From NCBI GenBank assembly GCA_029945725.1, contig JAQSDB010000011.1, positions 62,001 through 126,000 on the forward strand: a DNA stretch of 64,000 bases. The letters are read 5' to 3'. The position numbers and the translations under genes are program-made. Below, in pieces: positions 44,770-53,949 of the stretch. This stretch comes from a bacterium (GTDB lineage Bacteria; Pseudomonadota; Gammaproteobacteria; Pseudomonadales; Moraxellaceae). Numbering within the stretch: the stretch's first letter is position 1; every line of letters begins with the position of its first letter. The notes below the pieces were generated by a model. The model was not told where the DNA came from. It searched no databases and saw nothing but the letters and a program-made list of their open reading frames with translations.

Positions 44770-46082
44770 CAGGCAGTGACCCGCCTCCAGAAGCGGGAAA
44801 TAAGAGTGGGATCGCGCAGGGCTTCCAGTTGTTCCCAGGCGGGGTAGGCCTGGCGGAAGTCGCTGCCGTTCATATGGGCATCCTTGGCCGGATAGAGGCG
44901 GCCACCGGCTTCGCGGACAATGCTGTCGAGCCGTGCAAACAGCCGTGCCAGATCTGCCTTGTTCGGAAAATCCAGCGCCAGTGAGGTGCCGGGCAGCGGG
45001 AAGGACAGCAGCCCCGGCGAGGCGATGTCACCACAGCGCTTGAGCACGGCGAGAAAGGAGCCCTGGCCGGAACCGGCAATGGCATCCAGCAATTCACGCA
45101 CGGCGGCCTCGGCCGCAGCGTCGGGAATCACGCACTGGTACTGCTGAAAACCCTTGCGCCCGTAGATACGGTTCCAGTGCAGGATGCGATCAAGCGGGTA
45201 AAAGAAAGGCTCGTAGTTGCTGCGCTCGCGCGTGCGTGTGGCCGGGTGCATGCGCCAATAGGCTTCATTGAATGTTCGCAGTGACAGCTTGTTGATCAAT
45301 GACACGGGGGGCGTTAGCGGCACGCTCCGTTTCGGACGTGCATCCAGTTCCAGCGAGCCGTAGCGCGCATGATCGCCGACAATGAATACGCCACGCCCGG
45401 CGCGGGCGCCCCTGGCCAGGCAGTCGACCCACGCCACGCTGTATTCATGCTGGTGATCCAGTTCGGCAGACAGGGCGAAGAACTCGGCCAGCGTATTGAA
45501 GCGCAGCACGGTGCTGTCGATCTGGCTGGAGCGGATCGGCATCAGCTGGATTTCCGCCCAGGGGATCACGCCGGTCAGGCCCAGGCCGCCGATGGTGGCT
45601 GCAAACAGACCGGGGTTTTCCGCCGGGGAACAGGTCAGCAATGCTTCGCCATGGCGCAGCAGGCCAAAACGTCGCACGTGGTTGCCGAAGGTGCCGCGCA
45701 CATGATGGTTTTTACCGTGCACATCGTTGGCAATCGCTCCCCCCAGGGTGGCGAACTGCGTGCCCGGGGTGACCGAGAGGAACCAGCCCTGCGGGATGGC
45801 AATGGCCAGAATCTCGGCCAGGGTGACGCCCGCTTCCGCCTGCACGATGCCCTGTTGCCAGTCGACCTGGATGAAGCGATCCAGGGTGCGCATGTGCAGC
45901 ACCTTGTCACTGGCCGCGAGGCAGCTGTCGCCGTAGCTGCGCCCGTTGCCATACGGCAACGTGCTGCCATGTGCAGCAACGACACGGTTCAGCAGGGCGG
46001 GGGCTTCGGCACGCCAGCTGCAGGCATGTGCTTCCTGCGGGGTATCGGGATAGCGTCCCCAGGAGTAAAGGGGACTACTCAT
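44769..46082 (-). CDS. DprE1-like FAD-dependent oxidase
   Basis: 437 residues. The N-terminal FAD-binding domain (about 10-180) carries LPYGNGRSYGDSCLA, TPGTQFATLGGAIANDVHGK and then NHHVRGTFG, the stretch that is nearly invariant in mycobacterial DprE1. The C-terminal part (about 250-437) matches the ALO-type domain. It should oxidise polyprenyl-phosphoryl ribose at C2. It lies between the UbiA-like and GT-C genes, with overlaps at both ends. Confidence 0.9.
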   Translation of the reverse strand: MSSPLYSWGRYPDTPQEAHACSWRAEAPALLNRVVAAHGSTLPYGNGRSYGDSCLAASDKVLHMRTLDRFIQVDWQQGIVQAEAGVTLAEILAIAIPQGWFLSVTPGTQFATLGGAIANDVHGKNHHVRGTFGNHVRRFGLLRHGEALLTCSPAENPGLFAATIGGLGLTGVIPWAEIQLMPIRSSQIDSTVLRFNTLAEFFALSAELDHQHEYSVAWVDCLARGARAGRGVFIVGDHARYGSLELDARPKRSVPLTPPVSLINKLSLRTFNEAYWRMHPATRTRERSNYEPFFYPLDRILHWNRIYGRKGFQQYQCVIPDAAAEAAVRELLDAIAGSGQGSFLAVLKRCGDIASPGLLSFPLPGTSLALDFPNKADLARLFARLDSIVREAGGRLYPAKDAHMNGSDFRQAYPAWEQLEALRDPTLISRFWRRVTA

Positions 46083-47509
46083 GTTGCCACCAGAAACACC
46101 ACGCAGAACAGCACCCCCACGATCAGGCTGACCTGGTCGCGGATGGCGAACACCACCGGATCATCATGCATCTGCCCGCGATGCGTCAGCATCCAGACCC
46201 GGGTAATCCAGAACAGCAGCAAGGGACAGGCGAGCCATATCACCTGCGGGTGACGGTAAAGTGCCGCCGTGGCCTGGTCATGGATGTAAAGCGCCAGCAC
46301 CATCACCGCCAGATAGCCGGAAGATGCTCCCAGCGAGGAAATCATTTCCAGATCATCGGGGTAGTAGCCGCGGCCCCGGGTTTTCTCGGTATCGCCCTTG
46401 CTGCGCGCCTCGCGCAGCTCGGCATAGCGCTTGACCAGGGCCAGGCTGAGAAACATGAACATCGAAAAAGCCAGTAGCCAGAAGGTCAGTGGCAGGCGGA
46501 ACGCGGCGGCACCGGCGACAATGCGCACGGTGTAGAGCATTGCCAGGGCAATCACGTCAAGTGCCATCAGCCGCTTCAGCGACAGCGAATAAGCCAGCGT
46601 CAGGAGGTAGTAGGCCGCCAGTACGGCGGAAAACTCCCAGGGCAGCAGCAGGCTGGCACCGGCAAAGGCGGCAACCAGCAGCAAGGGAAAAACAGTCACT
46701 CCGGACTTGATCGACAGGCGGCCTGCGGCGAACGGGCGATGGCGCTTGGACTGGTGGTGGCGATCATCGGCCAGATCCAGCAGGTCGTTGAGCAGGTAGA
46801 CGCTGGAGGCGCAGAGGCCGAAAAGCAGGAAAGCCAGAAGGCCCTGCAAGAGCAGGGCGGGATTGGTCAGCTGGTGCGAGGCGAGCAAAGGCACGAAGAT
46901 CAGTGCGTTTTTCAGCCACTGGTGCAGCCGCAGCGCCTTCAGCCAGTCCCTGCCCCTGGACGGGTTGGAGTGAATGACCTGTTCGACATTGCCTTGTGCC
47001 CGTGCGCGACGCTCGACACCGGATTCCGGATTGACCACATAGGCATGCCGGGCTACGGCCCAGACCGGCATGTCGTCACGGGAGTTGCCGGCGTAATCAA
47101 AACCCTGTTCACCGTAGTGCTCGACCAGCAGATCGCGCTTGCGATGCGCCGAGAGATTATGGTCGCCGCTGGTGGCCAGCACCTGATCGAATAGCTGGAG
47201 ATGTTCGGCGATACGTTCGGCCAGCGTGTGGTGGCTGGCCGTCGCCAGTACGACGTGACGGCCATGGCGGCGTTCGGCTTCGATCAGTGCGATGACATCC
47301 GGATCGTAGGGCAGGACGCTGACATCAAGGTCGGTTGCATGAGCCAGACCTTCTTTCAGGGCGGCCTTGCCTTTGACCAGCCAGGCGAAAGGCTGAAGCA
47401 GGCTCAGTGGCTTGTGCCGGACAAAGGCCATGCCGGTCTCCATCAGCAGATCGGAGCGCAGCAGGGTACCGTCCAGATCGACAACAAGAGGGGGAGTAAG
47501 GGCAGTCAC
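46079..47509 (-). CDS. HAD phosphatase fused to UbiA-family prenyltransferase
   Basis: 476 residues from a GTG with AGGAAAG upstream; an ATG at 47539 is an alternative. The N-terminal HAD domain (about 1-180; VVDLDGTLLRSD) resembles phosphoribosyl 5-phosphate phosphatases. The C-terminal UbiA domain (about 200-476; NDLLDLADDRHHQSKRHRP) has the two Asp-rich motifs. In mycobacteria Rv3806c attaches phosphoribose to decaprenyl phosphate and a separate phosphatase removes the 5-phosphate. The fusion joins both steps. First gene of the operon. Confidence 0.88.
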   Translation of the reverse strand: MTALTPPLVVDLDGTLLRSDLLMETGMAFVRHKPLSLLQPFAWLVKGKAALKEGLAHATDLDVSVLPYDPDVIALIEAERRHGRHVVLATASHHTLAERIAEHLQLFDQVLATSGDHNLSAHRKRDLLVEHYGEQGFDYAGNSRDDMPVWAVARHAYVVNPESGVERRARAQGNVEQVIHSNPSRGRDWLKALRLHQWLKNALIFVPLLASHQLTNPALLLQGLLAFLLFGLCASSVYLLNDLLDLADDRHHQSKRHRPFAAGRLSIKSGVTVFPLLLVAAFAGASLLLPWEFSAVLAAYYLLTLAYSLSLKRLMALDVIALAMLYTVRIVAGAAAFRLPLTFWLLAFSMFMFLSLALVKRYAELREARSKGDTEKTRGRGYYPDDLEMISSLGASSGYLAVMVLALYIHDQATAALYRHPQVIWLACPLLLFWITRVWMLTHRGQMHDDPVVFAIRDQVSLIVGVLFCVVFLVAT

Positions 47510-47820
47510 AAGAACTCTTTCCTGAGTGCAGGTCAGCATGGTGCTGATCCAGTGAAGTGAATCCAGGAAAACAACAGTCGGCGTCAGCAAAAAGCAATCA
47601 AGAGGCCAGCAGGCTTTCAGTTGCGCGCAAAATTACCACAAACCTCACGCGGTTTCATGGCCAGGGCCTGTTTTTGCAGGCGTGCCTGCTTCCGGGGTTT
47701 ATCCGGTTTTCTGCATACAAAAAAACTGCAATTTCCTTCTTCACCATTCTTCCGGATAGCTGACGGCGGGCGGGGCTGGGCAGGTATACTGCGGCGACTT
47801 TTTTGCCTTGGCCTTTTCCC

Positions 47821-48474
47821 GTGCTCGACGCCCGTCAGCTCTCCGCCCTTCGTGATGACCGCCTGCTGTTTGCCGGGCTGGATTTTATGCTGGCGCCCGG
47901 ACAGGTGTTGCAGGTTGCCGGGCCCAACGGGGCGGGTAAAACCACCCTGCTCAATATGGTGGCCGGGCTGGCGCCGCTGGAGGCGGGCGAACTCTTCTGG
48001 AAAGGCCGGCCACTGGCGGATGATGCGGCGGCTTTCCGCGCCGATTTCACCTGGCTCGGGCATCAGGCCGGCCTCAAGCTCATGCTCACCCCCCGTGAAA
48101 ACCTGCTCTGGCTTTCGCGCCTGCGCGGTTTGACGCCGGCGGCCCGGGTGCTGGAGGCGGCGCTCGACAAGGTCGGTCTCTATGGCTACGAGGATGTGCC
48201 GCTGGCGCGCATGTCGGCCGGGCAGAAGCGCCGTGTCGGGCTGGCGCGTCTTTTTGTGGAGCAGCGCCCTTTGTGGATTCTCGATGAGCCCTTTACCGCC
48301 ATCGACAAACAGGGCGTGGAAGAGCTGGAGCGCTGGCTGAAGGAACATGCGGAGGCGGGCGGCATGGTGCTGCTCACCACGCACCATGAATTTGCCGCCG
48401 GCTTTCCCGTGCAGCGCCTGAATGTGGCGGACTATGTGAAGAGCCATGGCTCCACGACGGAGCCCGCCGTATGA
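47821..48474 (+). CDS. ccmA: cytochrome c biogenesis ATP-binding protein CcmA
   Basis: 217 residues from a GTG. Walker A is GPNGAGKTTLLN, the signature is RMSAGQKRRVGLARL and Walker B is LWILDEPFTAID. It drives release of holo-CcmE from CcmC with CcmB. An in-frame TTG 18 bases upstream is a possible longer start. A TATACT element lies about 35 bases upstream. It diverges from the HAD-UbiA gene across a gap of about 310 bases (47510-47820) in which I see nothing else clear. Confidence 0.95.
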   Translation: MLDARQLSALRDDRLLFAGLDFMLAPGQVLQVAGPNGAGKTTLLNMVAGLAPLEAGELFWKGRPLADDAAAFRADFTWLGHQAGLKLMLTPRENLLWLSRLRGLTPAARVLEAALDKVGLYGYEDVPLARMSAGQKRRVGLARLFVEQRPLWILDEPFTAIDKQGVEELERWLKEHAEAGGMVLLTTHHEFAAGFPVQRLNVADYVKSHGSTTEPAV

Positions 48475-49139
48475 ACGCTGCCCTGGCATTGCTGGCTCGT
48501 GATGTGCGCCTGGCCTGGCGCCAGGCAGGTGACTGGCTCACGCCGCTGGGATTTTTCCTGCTGGTGGTGATGCTGTTTCCGCTGGCGATCACGCCGGAGC
48601 CTGGAAAACTTGCGTTGATGGCGCCCGGCGTGATCTGGGTGGCCGCCCTGCTGGCCATGCTGCTGTCGCTGGACGGCATGTTTCGTCAGGATCTTGAGGA
48701 CGGTTCGCTGGAGCAGTTGCTGGTGGCGCCTGCGCCCTTGCCCTTGCTGGTGCTGGCCAAGGTGGCGGCGCACTGGCTGCAGACCGGATTCTGTCTGGTG
48801 CTGCTCTGTCCGGTGGCGGCCGTGATGCTGTTTCTGGATGGCAAGACCTTGTCCGTGCTGATGGCGACCTTGCTGCTGGGGACGCCGGTGCTGAGTCTGG
48901 TGGGTGCGGTTGCGGCCGCCCTGACGGTTGCCTTGCGCCGTGGCGGTGTTCTGGTGCCGCTGATTACCTTGCCGTTAATCGTGCCGGTGATCGTGTTTGC
49001 CACGGGGGCGGTGCAGGCGGCAAGCATTGGCTTGCCGGTGGCAGGTTATCTGGCGCTGCTGGCGGCGTTTCTGGTGCTGGCATTAACGCTGATTCCGTTC
49101 GCGGTGGCAGCGGCCTTACGTATTGCGGTAGGAGGCTGA
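48471..49139 (+). CDS. ccmB: heme exporter membrane protein CcmB
   Basis: 222 residues with six membrane segments and the family motif FRQDLEDGSLEQLLVAP. It forms the ABC complex with CcmA and CcmC. The start overlaps the ccmA stop by 4 bases. Confidence 0.95.
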   Translation: MNAALALLARDVRLAWRQAGDWLTPLGFFLLVVMLFPLAITPEPGKLALMAPGVIWVAALLAMLLSLDGMFRQDLEDGSLEQLLVAPAPLPLLVLAKVAAHWLQTGFCLVLLCPVAAVMLFLDGKTLSVLMATLLLGTPVLSLVGAVAAALTVALRRGGVLVPLITLPLIVPVIVFATGAVQAASIGLPVAGYLALLAAFLVLALTLIPFAVAAALRIAVGG

Positions 49140-49143
49140 TTCA

Positions 49144-49923
49144 ATGTTTCGCGTCATCTGGGATTACATCCAGCGCACGGTAAGCCCCAAGCATTTTTAT
49201 GAAATGGGCGGGCAGTGGCTGCCCTGGCTCTCGGTTATTTCGGCGCTGCTGCTGGTGGCGGGTGCGGTCTGGGGCCTGGCGTTTGCGCCGGCGGACTATC
49301 AGCAGGGCAACAGCTATCGCATCATTTTCATTCATGTGCCGGCCGCCAGTCTGGCCATGGGCGGTTATGTGCTGATGGCCGCCTGCGGCCTGATTCATCT
49401 GGTATGGAAAGTGAAAACGGCCGAGATGGTCGCGCGCTCCACCGCAGTGATCGGTGCCTGGTTCTGTTTTATCGCCCTGTTCACGGGGGCGGTCTGGGGC
49501 AAGCCGACCTGGGGCACCTGGTGGGTATGGGATGCCCGCCTGACCTCGATGCTGATTCTGCTGTTCCTGTATTTCGGCGTGATTGCGCTGTACTCCGCCT
49601 ATGAAAATGCCGCCAGCGCCGGCAAGGCGGCGGCGATTCTGGCGCTGGTCGGTGTGGTGAACCTGCCCATCATCAAATACTCGGTGGAATGGTGGAATAC
49701 CCTGCATCAGGGCTCCACCTTCCGCATCACGTCGCGGCCGACCATGCCGCCGGAAATGTATTTGCCGCTGCTGGTGATGATGCTCGGGTTTTATGTTTTT
49801 TTTGCCGCCGTGGTGATTGCCCGTACCCGTAACGAGATCCTGCATCGCGAGCGGCGCTCGCAATGGGTGAAGGATCTCGTGCAACAGGATGCGGCTGGAA
49901 AGGAGAGTGCTCATGGCCTTTGA
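49144..49923 (+). CDS. ccmC: heme exporter protein CcmC
   Basis: 259 residues with six membrane segments. The tryptophan-rich heme motif WGKPTWGTWWVWDARLTS lies in the periplasmic loop after residue 115, with flanking His residues. It loads heme onto CcmE. It lies 4 bases after ccmB and overlaps ccmD by 11 bases. Confidence 0.97.
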   Translation: MFRVIWDYIQRTVSPKHFYEMGGQWLPWLSVISALLLVAGAVWGLAFAPADYQQGNSYRIIFIHVPAASLAMGGYVLMAACGLIHLVWKVKTAEMVARSTAVIGAWFCFIALFTGAVWGKPTWGTWWVWDARLTSMLILLFLYFGVIALYSAYENAASAGKAAAILALVGVVNLPIIKYSVEWWNTLHQGSTFRITSRPTMPPEMYLPLLVMMLGFYVFFAAVVIARTRNEILHRERRSQWVKDLVQQDAAGKESAHGL

Positions 49924-50095
49924 ATCCTTTGCCGGTTTTCTCGCCATGGGCCGTCATGGCCTTTATGTGTGGATGGCCTATGGCGTGACCTTTGCCATCA
50001 TTGTGTGGAATGCGCTGCAGCCGGTGCTGCAACGCCGCCGTTTGTTGCGCGAGCAGTCGGCCTTGATCAGGCGCGAGGCCAGGGGCGGGAAGTAG
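49913..50095 (+). CDS. ccmD: heme exporter protein CcmD
   Basis: 60 residues with one membrane helix (about 18-37) and a basic C-terminal tail. GRHGLYVWMAYG is the CcmD signature. AAGGAG precedes the ATG inside ccmC. It is needed for release of holo-CcmE. Confidence 0.93.
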   Translation: MAFESFAGFLAMGRHGLYVWMAYGVTFAIIVWNALQPVLQRRRLLREQSALIRREARGGK

Positions 50096-50124
50096 CCTTT
50101 TTTGTATTGATGTGAGTGTGTGAA

Positions 50125-50574
50125 ATGAGTTTTAGCCTGACCCCGAAGCGCAAGAAAACCCTGATCATCCTGATCCTGATCGTTGCTGGTGTGGGCGTTG
50201 CCGTTGGCTTGTCGCTGTATGCCCTGCGCCAGAACATCAATCTTTTTTACACGCCGTCACAGCTGGTGCGACACGAGGCGCCCGAGGGACGTCGTATCCA
50301 GGTGGGCGGGCTGGTGGTGAAGGGCACACTGAAGCGCTCGCCGGATTCGCTGTCGGTACGCTTTACCATCAGCGATCTCAAGAACCAGATCGACGTGGTG
50401 TATACCGGCATCCTTCCCGACCTGTTTCGCGAGGGGCAGGGCATCGTTGCCAATGGCCGCATGGAAAACGGCGTGGTGATTGCCGATGAGGTGCTGGCCA
50501 AGCATGACGAGAAATACATGCCGCCGCAGGTCAAGCAGGCGATAGAAGATGCCGGGCATCCGGCAGGAAAATAA
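50125..50574 (+). CDS. ccmE: heme chaperone CcmE
   Basis: 149 residues: an N-terminal membrane anchor (about 10-30) and an OB-fold in the periplasm. The heme attachment site is His127 in AKHDEKYMPP, with Tyr131 as ligand. A GTG 9 bases upstream is an alternative start. ccmF, ccmG and ccmH, which normally follow, are not present; a terminator follows instead. Confidence 0.97.
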   Translation: MSFSLTPKRKKTLIILILIVAGVGVAVGLSLYALRQNINLFYTPSQLVRHEAPEGRRIQVGGLVVKGTLKRSPDSLSVRFTISDLKNQIDVVYTGILPDLFREGQGIVANGRMENGVVIADEVLAKHDEKYMPPQVKQAIEDAGHPAGK

Positions 50575-50639
50575 AACCGGCCACTGCAAGCCGGCCTTGC
50601 CGGCATCGGCCGGATCAGGCGTGCAGCGGCACTTTCAGG

Positions 50640-50667
50640 AAAACGGCGACTTCGGTCGCCGTTTTTT
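50640..50667 (+). terminator. terminator after ccmE
   Basis: A 10-bp stem AAACGGCGAC/GTCGCCGTTT with a TTCG tetraloop ends in six T. It overlaps the last codon of the convergent minus-strand gene, so it is shared. Confidence 0.93.
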
Positions 50668-51481
50668 ATTGGCGGGGTTTAATTCCGGGCTTGCCTGCGG
50701 AGGCCGCTTTGCCGGCCTTGATGTCCTTGTCCTGCGCCTGGGAAACTTCATCGTGCAGGCTGGCGAGGCCGGCGTTGAACTGGTCACGCAAGGCAGCCCC
50801 TTCGGCATCTTTCCGGAAGCAGACAAACGTGGGCCAGGTGACCAGCAGGCGCTCATTCATCTGCAGCCGGTCACGGTAAGGCTGAAGGCGAACGTCATGG
50901 GCAAGCAGCCAGTCAAAAACATGGATGTCGATGACGGCGGCATCAATGCGGCCGCTGAGCAGATGCAGCAGGTTGTCGGCATCGGTTTCGCTGTTGGTGG
51001 TCTTGATGCTGCCGTTTTTGACCAGTCGATCAAAAGAGTCTTCATTGGCATAAGCCGTCACAACGCCAATGCGATAGGGCGTCAGATCCTCAATGCGCTT
51101 CCAGCCCAGCGGTTTTTTACGCAGCTCGGCAAGGCCTACCGGGCTGACGCCCACAGGGTCTGACAGGTAGCAGACCTGTTTGCGTTCGGCAGAAGGGTAA
51201 GTGGGAAAGAAGCCGGTAAAGCGGTGATCGGTATAGGGCAGGCGCATGGCACGCCGCCAGGGATAAAACCCTATCTTTGCCTCCTGGCCTTGCGCGGCGT
51301 AGGCGGCCTTCACGCGTTTGGCGGTGAAGCCATTGGCCGGCAGTTTGACACCGGTATAGGGCGGCCATTCCAGTGACAGCAGCACCACCATGTTTTTGTC
51401 CTCGGCGCGCAACGGTGCCGCGAGCAGCAACACGCTGATGATGCCGAGCAGAACAAACAGGAATCCCTTCACCGGGGGCAT
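50666..51481 (-). CDS. periplasmic solute-binding-like protein (SBP family 3)
   Basis: 271 residues from an ATG with GGGAG upstream. A signal peptide (about 1-26, ending PLRA) is followed by SLEWPPYTG, NGFTAKRVKAAYA and FYPWRRAMRLPY, features of family 3 binding-protein-like proteins common near redox systems in gammaproteobacteria. The C-terminal tail is Lys/Ala-rich. There is no transporter gene beside it, so ligand and role are unknown. Confidence 0.8.
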   Translation of the reverse strand: MPPVKGFLFVLLGIISVLLLAAPLRAEDKNMVVLLSLEWPPYTGVKLPANGFTAKRVKAAYAAQGQEAKIGFYPWRRAMRLPYTDHRFTGFFPTYPSAERKQVCYLSDPVGVSPVGLAELRKKPLGWKRIEDLTPYRIGVVTAYANEDSFDRLVKNGSIKTTNSETDADNLLHLLSGRIDAAVIDIHVFDWLLAHDVRLQPYRDRLQMNERLLVTWPTFVCFRKDAEGAALRDQFNAGLASLHDEVSQAQDKDIKAGKAASAGKPGIKPRQ

Positions 51482-51643
51482 TGCCAACTCCCTTATGTGG
51501 CCGATCCTGAATGCGTGCATTCCCCTGATCGGCTCAGCATGTTAGCGATAGCATAAAAAAAAGGGCTTCGCTGCAGCTTTCATCAGGAAATGTGTGGTTC
51601 ATCGCGCAAGCCGTGTCTTTCATTGAGGCATCCTCCCCCTGTT

Positions 51644-53533
51644 TTATTTCCAGTCCCCGCGCAGTTCACGCACGTTTTTTTCGAGGGTTTCCGGTGTTGC
51701 CTGCAGGGGTTCTACCGGCATGCCGACGCTCACGGCAACACGGGAGCGGAAACGGCGCGGGAACCTGGTAAAGGCAGCGCCGCCCTTGCGGCTGGAAAAG
51801 CTGCCCCACAGGCCTTGCAGGGCCATGGGAATCACGGGCACGGGAGTGCGGTCGATAATGCGCTGGATGCCGTTTTTGAAGGGGTAGAGCTCGCCGTTGT
51901 CGGTAATCCGGCCTTCCGGAAAAATGCAGACCATTTCCCCGGCTTCGAGGGCGGCAGCAATATCGTCATAGGCTTTTTCCAGCAGCACCGGATCAACTTT
52001 ATGGGGCGCAATGGGAATGGCCCGGGCGGTGCGGAAAATGAAATTGAGTACGGGGTTCCTGAAGATGTTGTGGTCCATGACAAAACGCGGTGGCCGGCGT
52101 ATGGCCGTGGCCAGTATCAGTGCATCAAAAAAACTGACGTGATTGCAGACCAGCACGCAGGCGCCTTCTTCGGGGATGAGTTCCACATTCTTGTGCTCTA
52201 CCCGGTAGAACAGGCTCATGAACATCCAGATCAGGAAGCGCATCAGGAATTCAGGAACCAGCGTGAAGATGTAGAACGTGACGATGGCGGACAGGATGGC
52301 GGTGAGTGCCAGCAGTTCGGGCAGGCTCAGATGCAGGACATTGAGCAGTACCACCGTCAGCAGTGAGGCCACCACCATGAACAGGGCGTTGAGGATGTTG
52401 TTGCCGGCAATGACGCGGGCGCGATGACTGGGCTCGGAGCGCGCCTGCACCAGCGCATAGAGCGGCACGATGTAAAAGCCGGAGAAAACGCCGAGGCCGG
52501 CAAAATCCAGCAATACGCGCATATTGCCGGGCATCGCCAGAAACTCGCGCACGGTGGTGGCGAGTACGGTCACGGCAGGGTGATGCAGCGTGGCAAAATA
52601 AATGTCGACGCCAAAGCCGGTAAGGCCGATGGCGCCAAAGGGCACCAGACCCAGTTCCACTTTCTTGCCGGAGAGCTTCTCGCAGAGCAGCGAGCCGACA
52701 CCGATGCCGACCGACATGGTGGCCAGCAGCAGGATGACGGCGAACTCGTCGCCACCCAGTACATCCTTGGTCAGCGCGGGAATGTTCGATTGCAGGGTGA
52801 CGCCATAAAACCAGAACCAGGAAATGCCGAGCACGGAGAGGAATACCGTGCGATTGCCGGCAATGAAGCGGATGTTGTTCCAGGTTTCACTGACGGGATT
52901 CCAGTTTACCTTGAGATCGGGTGCGGCCTGTCCGGTACGCGGAATGAAAAACGAGACGCCAAGACCGAGCAGGGCGACTGCCACAATGGTGAGGCTGATG
53001 GCATGAATGCCGGCGCCGGGCAGGGCAATGAGGAAGCCGCCCAGGATGGAGCCGGCGAGAATGGCCAGCGAGGTGCCGGTTTCTACCAGCGCGTTGCCAC
53101 CCACCAGTTCTTCTTTCTCAAGGGTCTGGGGCAGGATGGCGTACTTGATGGGGCCAAAGATGGTGGAATGAATGCCCATCAGGAGCAGGGCTGAAATCAG
53201 CAGGACCAGGTTGCTCAGGTAAAAGCCGGCGCAGGCCAGTGTCATGATGCCGACTTCAAAACCCTTGATAAAACGGATCAGCGTGGCCTTGTCCCAGGAA
53301 TCGGCCAGCTGGCCGGCAGTGGCCGAGAGCAGGAAGAAGGGCAGGATGAAAATGGCCTGGCAGAGCGGCGCCCGGATATCCACCGGCAGGCTGCTGATGC
53401 TGACGGCTTTGAAGGTCAGCAGGATGATCAGGCTCTGCTTGAAGACGTTGTCGTTAAAGGCGCCGAGAAACTGCGTCATGAAGAAGGGCAGGAAACGGCG
53501 CGTTTTGAGAAGGCTGAACTGGTTGCTGCTCAT
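51644..53533 (-). CDS. MFS transporter fused to PlsC-type acyltransferase
   Basis: 629 residues. Residues about 1-425 form a 12-helix MFS domain like the lysophospholipid transporter LplT (FLGAFNDNVFKQS near the start). Residues about 440-620 form a 1-acylglycerol-3-phosphate acyltransferase domain with NHVSFFD (catalytic His465, Asp470) and FPEGR. E. coli keeps LplT separate, and its Aas partner adds an acyl-ACP synthetase domain that is missing here. Import plus re-acylation of lysophospholipids in one chain is inferred. Confidence 0.9.
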   Translation of the reverse strand: MSSNQFSLLKTRRFLPFFMTQFLGAFNDNVFKQSLIILLTFKAVSISSLPVDIRAPLCQAIFILPFFLLSATAGQLADSWDKATLIRFIKGFEVGIMTLACAGFYLSNLVLLISALLLMGIHSTIFGPIKYAILPQTLEKEELVGGNALVETGTSLAILAGSILGGFLIALPGAGIHAISLTIVAVALLGLGVSFFIPRTGQAAPDLKVNWNPVSETWNNIRFIAGNRTVFLSVLGISWFWFYGVTLQSNIPALTKDVLGGDEFAVILLLATMSVGIGVGSLLCEKLSGKKVELGLVPFGAIGLTGFGVDIYFATLHHPAVTVLATTVREFLAMPGNMRVLLDFAGLGVFSGFYIVPLYALVQARSEPSHRARVIAGNNILNALFMVVASLLTVVLLNVLHLSLPELLALTAILSAIVTFYIFTLVPEFLMRFLIWMFMSLFYRVEHKNVELIPEEGACVLVCNHVSFFDALILATAIRRPPRFVMDHNIFRNPVLNFIFRTARAIPIAPHKVDPVLLEKAYDDIAAALEAGEMVCIFPEGRITDNGELYPFKNGIQRIIDRTPVPVIPMALQGLWGSFSSRKGGAAFTRFPRRFRSRVAVSVGMPVEPLQATPETLEKNVRELRGDWK

Positions 53534-53949
53534 TGGCTTGGTCCACGAGGCGGTGATGACAGGGTGTGGCGGTTGGAAAAACGGTTCAGGATATTTTCAG
53601 TCATCAATCCGTCAGCTCCCGATCCGTGGGAGCCTTGACGGGCGGGCGGCAGTCTTGTGCGCTTTGGCGGGATATCGCTGTTGCTGGCTGTTTGTGCTGC
53701 GGGCTCACCTGATGCCTTCCTTCTTGTGCAACCCTTGTGGCGGATTGTGTCCCTGGCGGTAGGGCCGGATCTTGCGTCCGGCCGGGCAAGCTTAAGGAGC
53801 TGTTGCAAAAATATCCATGACGGGATGATGGCAGCGTCCGGAATACACTGAAAACAAAAGCGGGATAACGGCACCCGGTGAAAGCCGCTATGATGCTGTT
53901 TTTTCGTGCAGTGCCGGGTAACGGTATCAGGCAAAGGGATAGCGGTGGC
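53534..53949. other. 416-base divergent intergenic region
   Basis: It separates the divergent MFS-PlsC and tamA genes. A GC-rich inverted pair (GGGCCGGATCTTGCGTCCGGCC) lies near 53761-53785. No convincing -35/-10 pair was found, and the short open frames here have no ribosome site. Confidence 0.4.
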
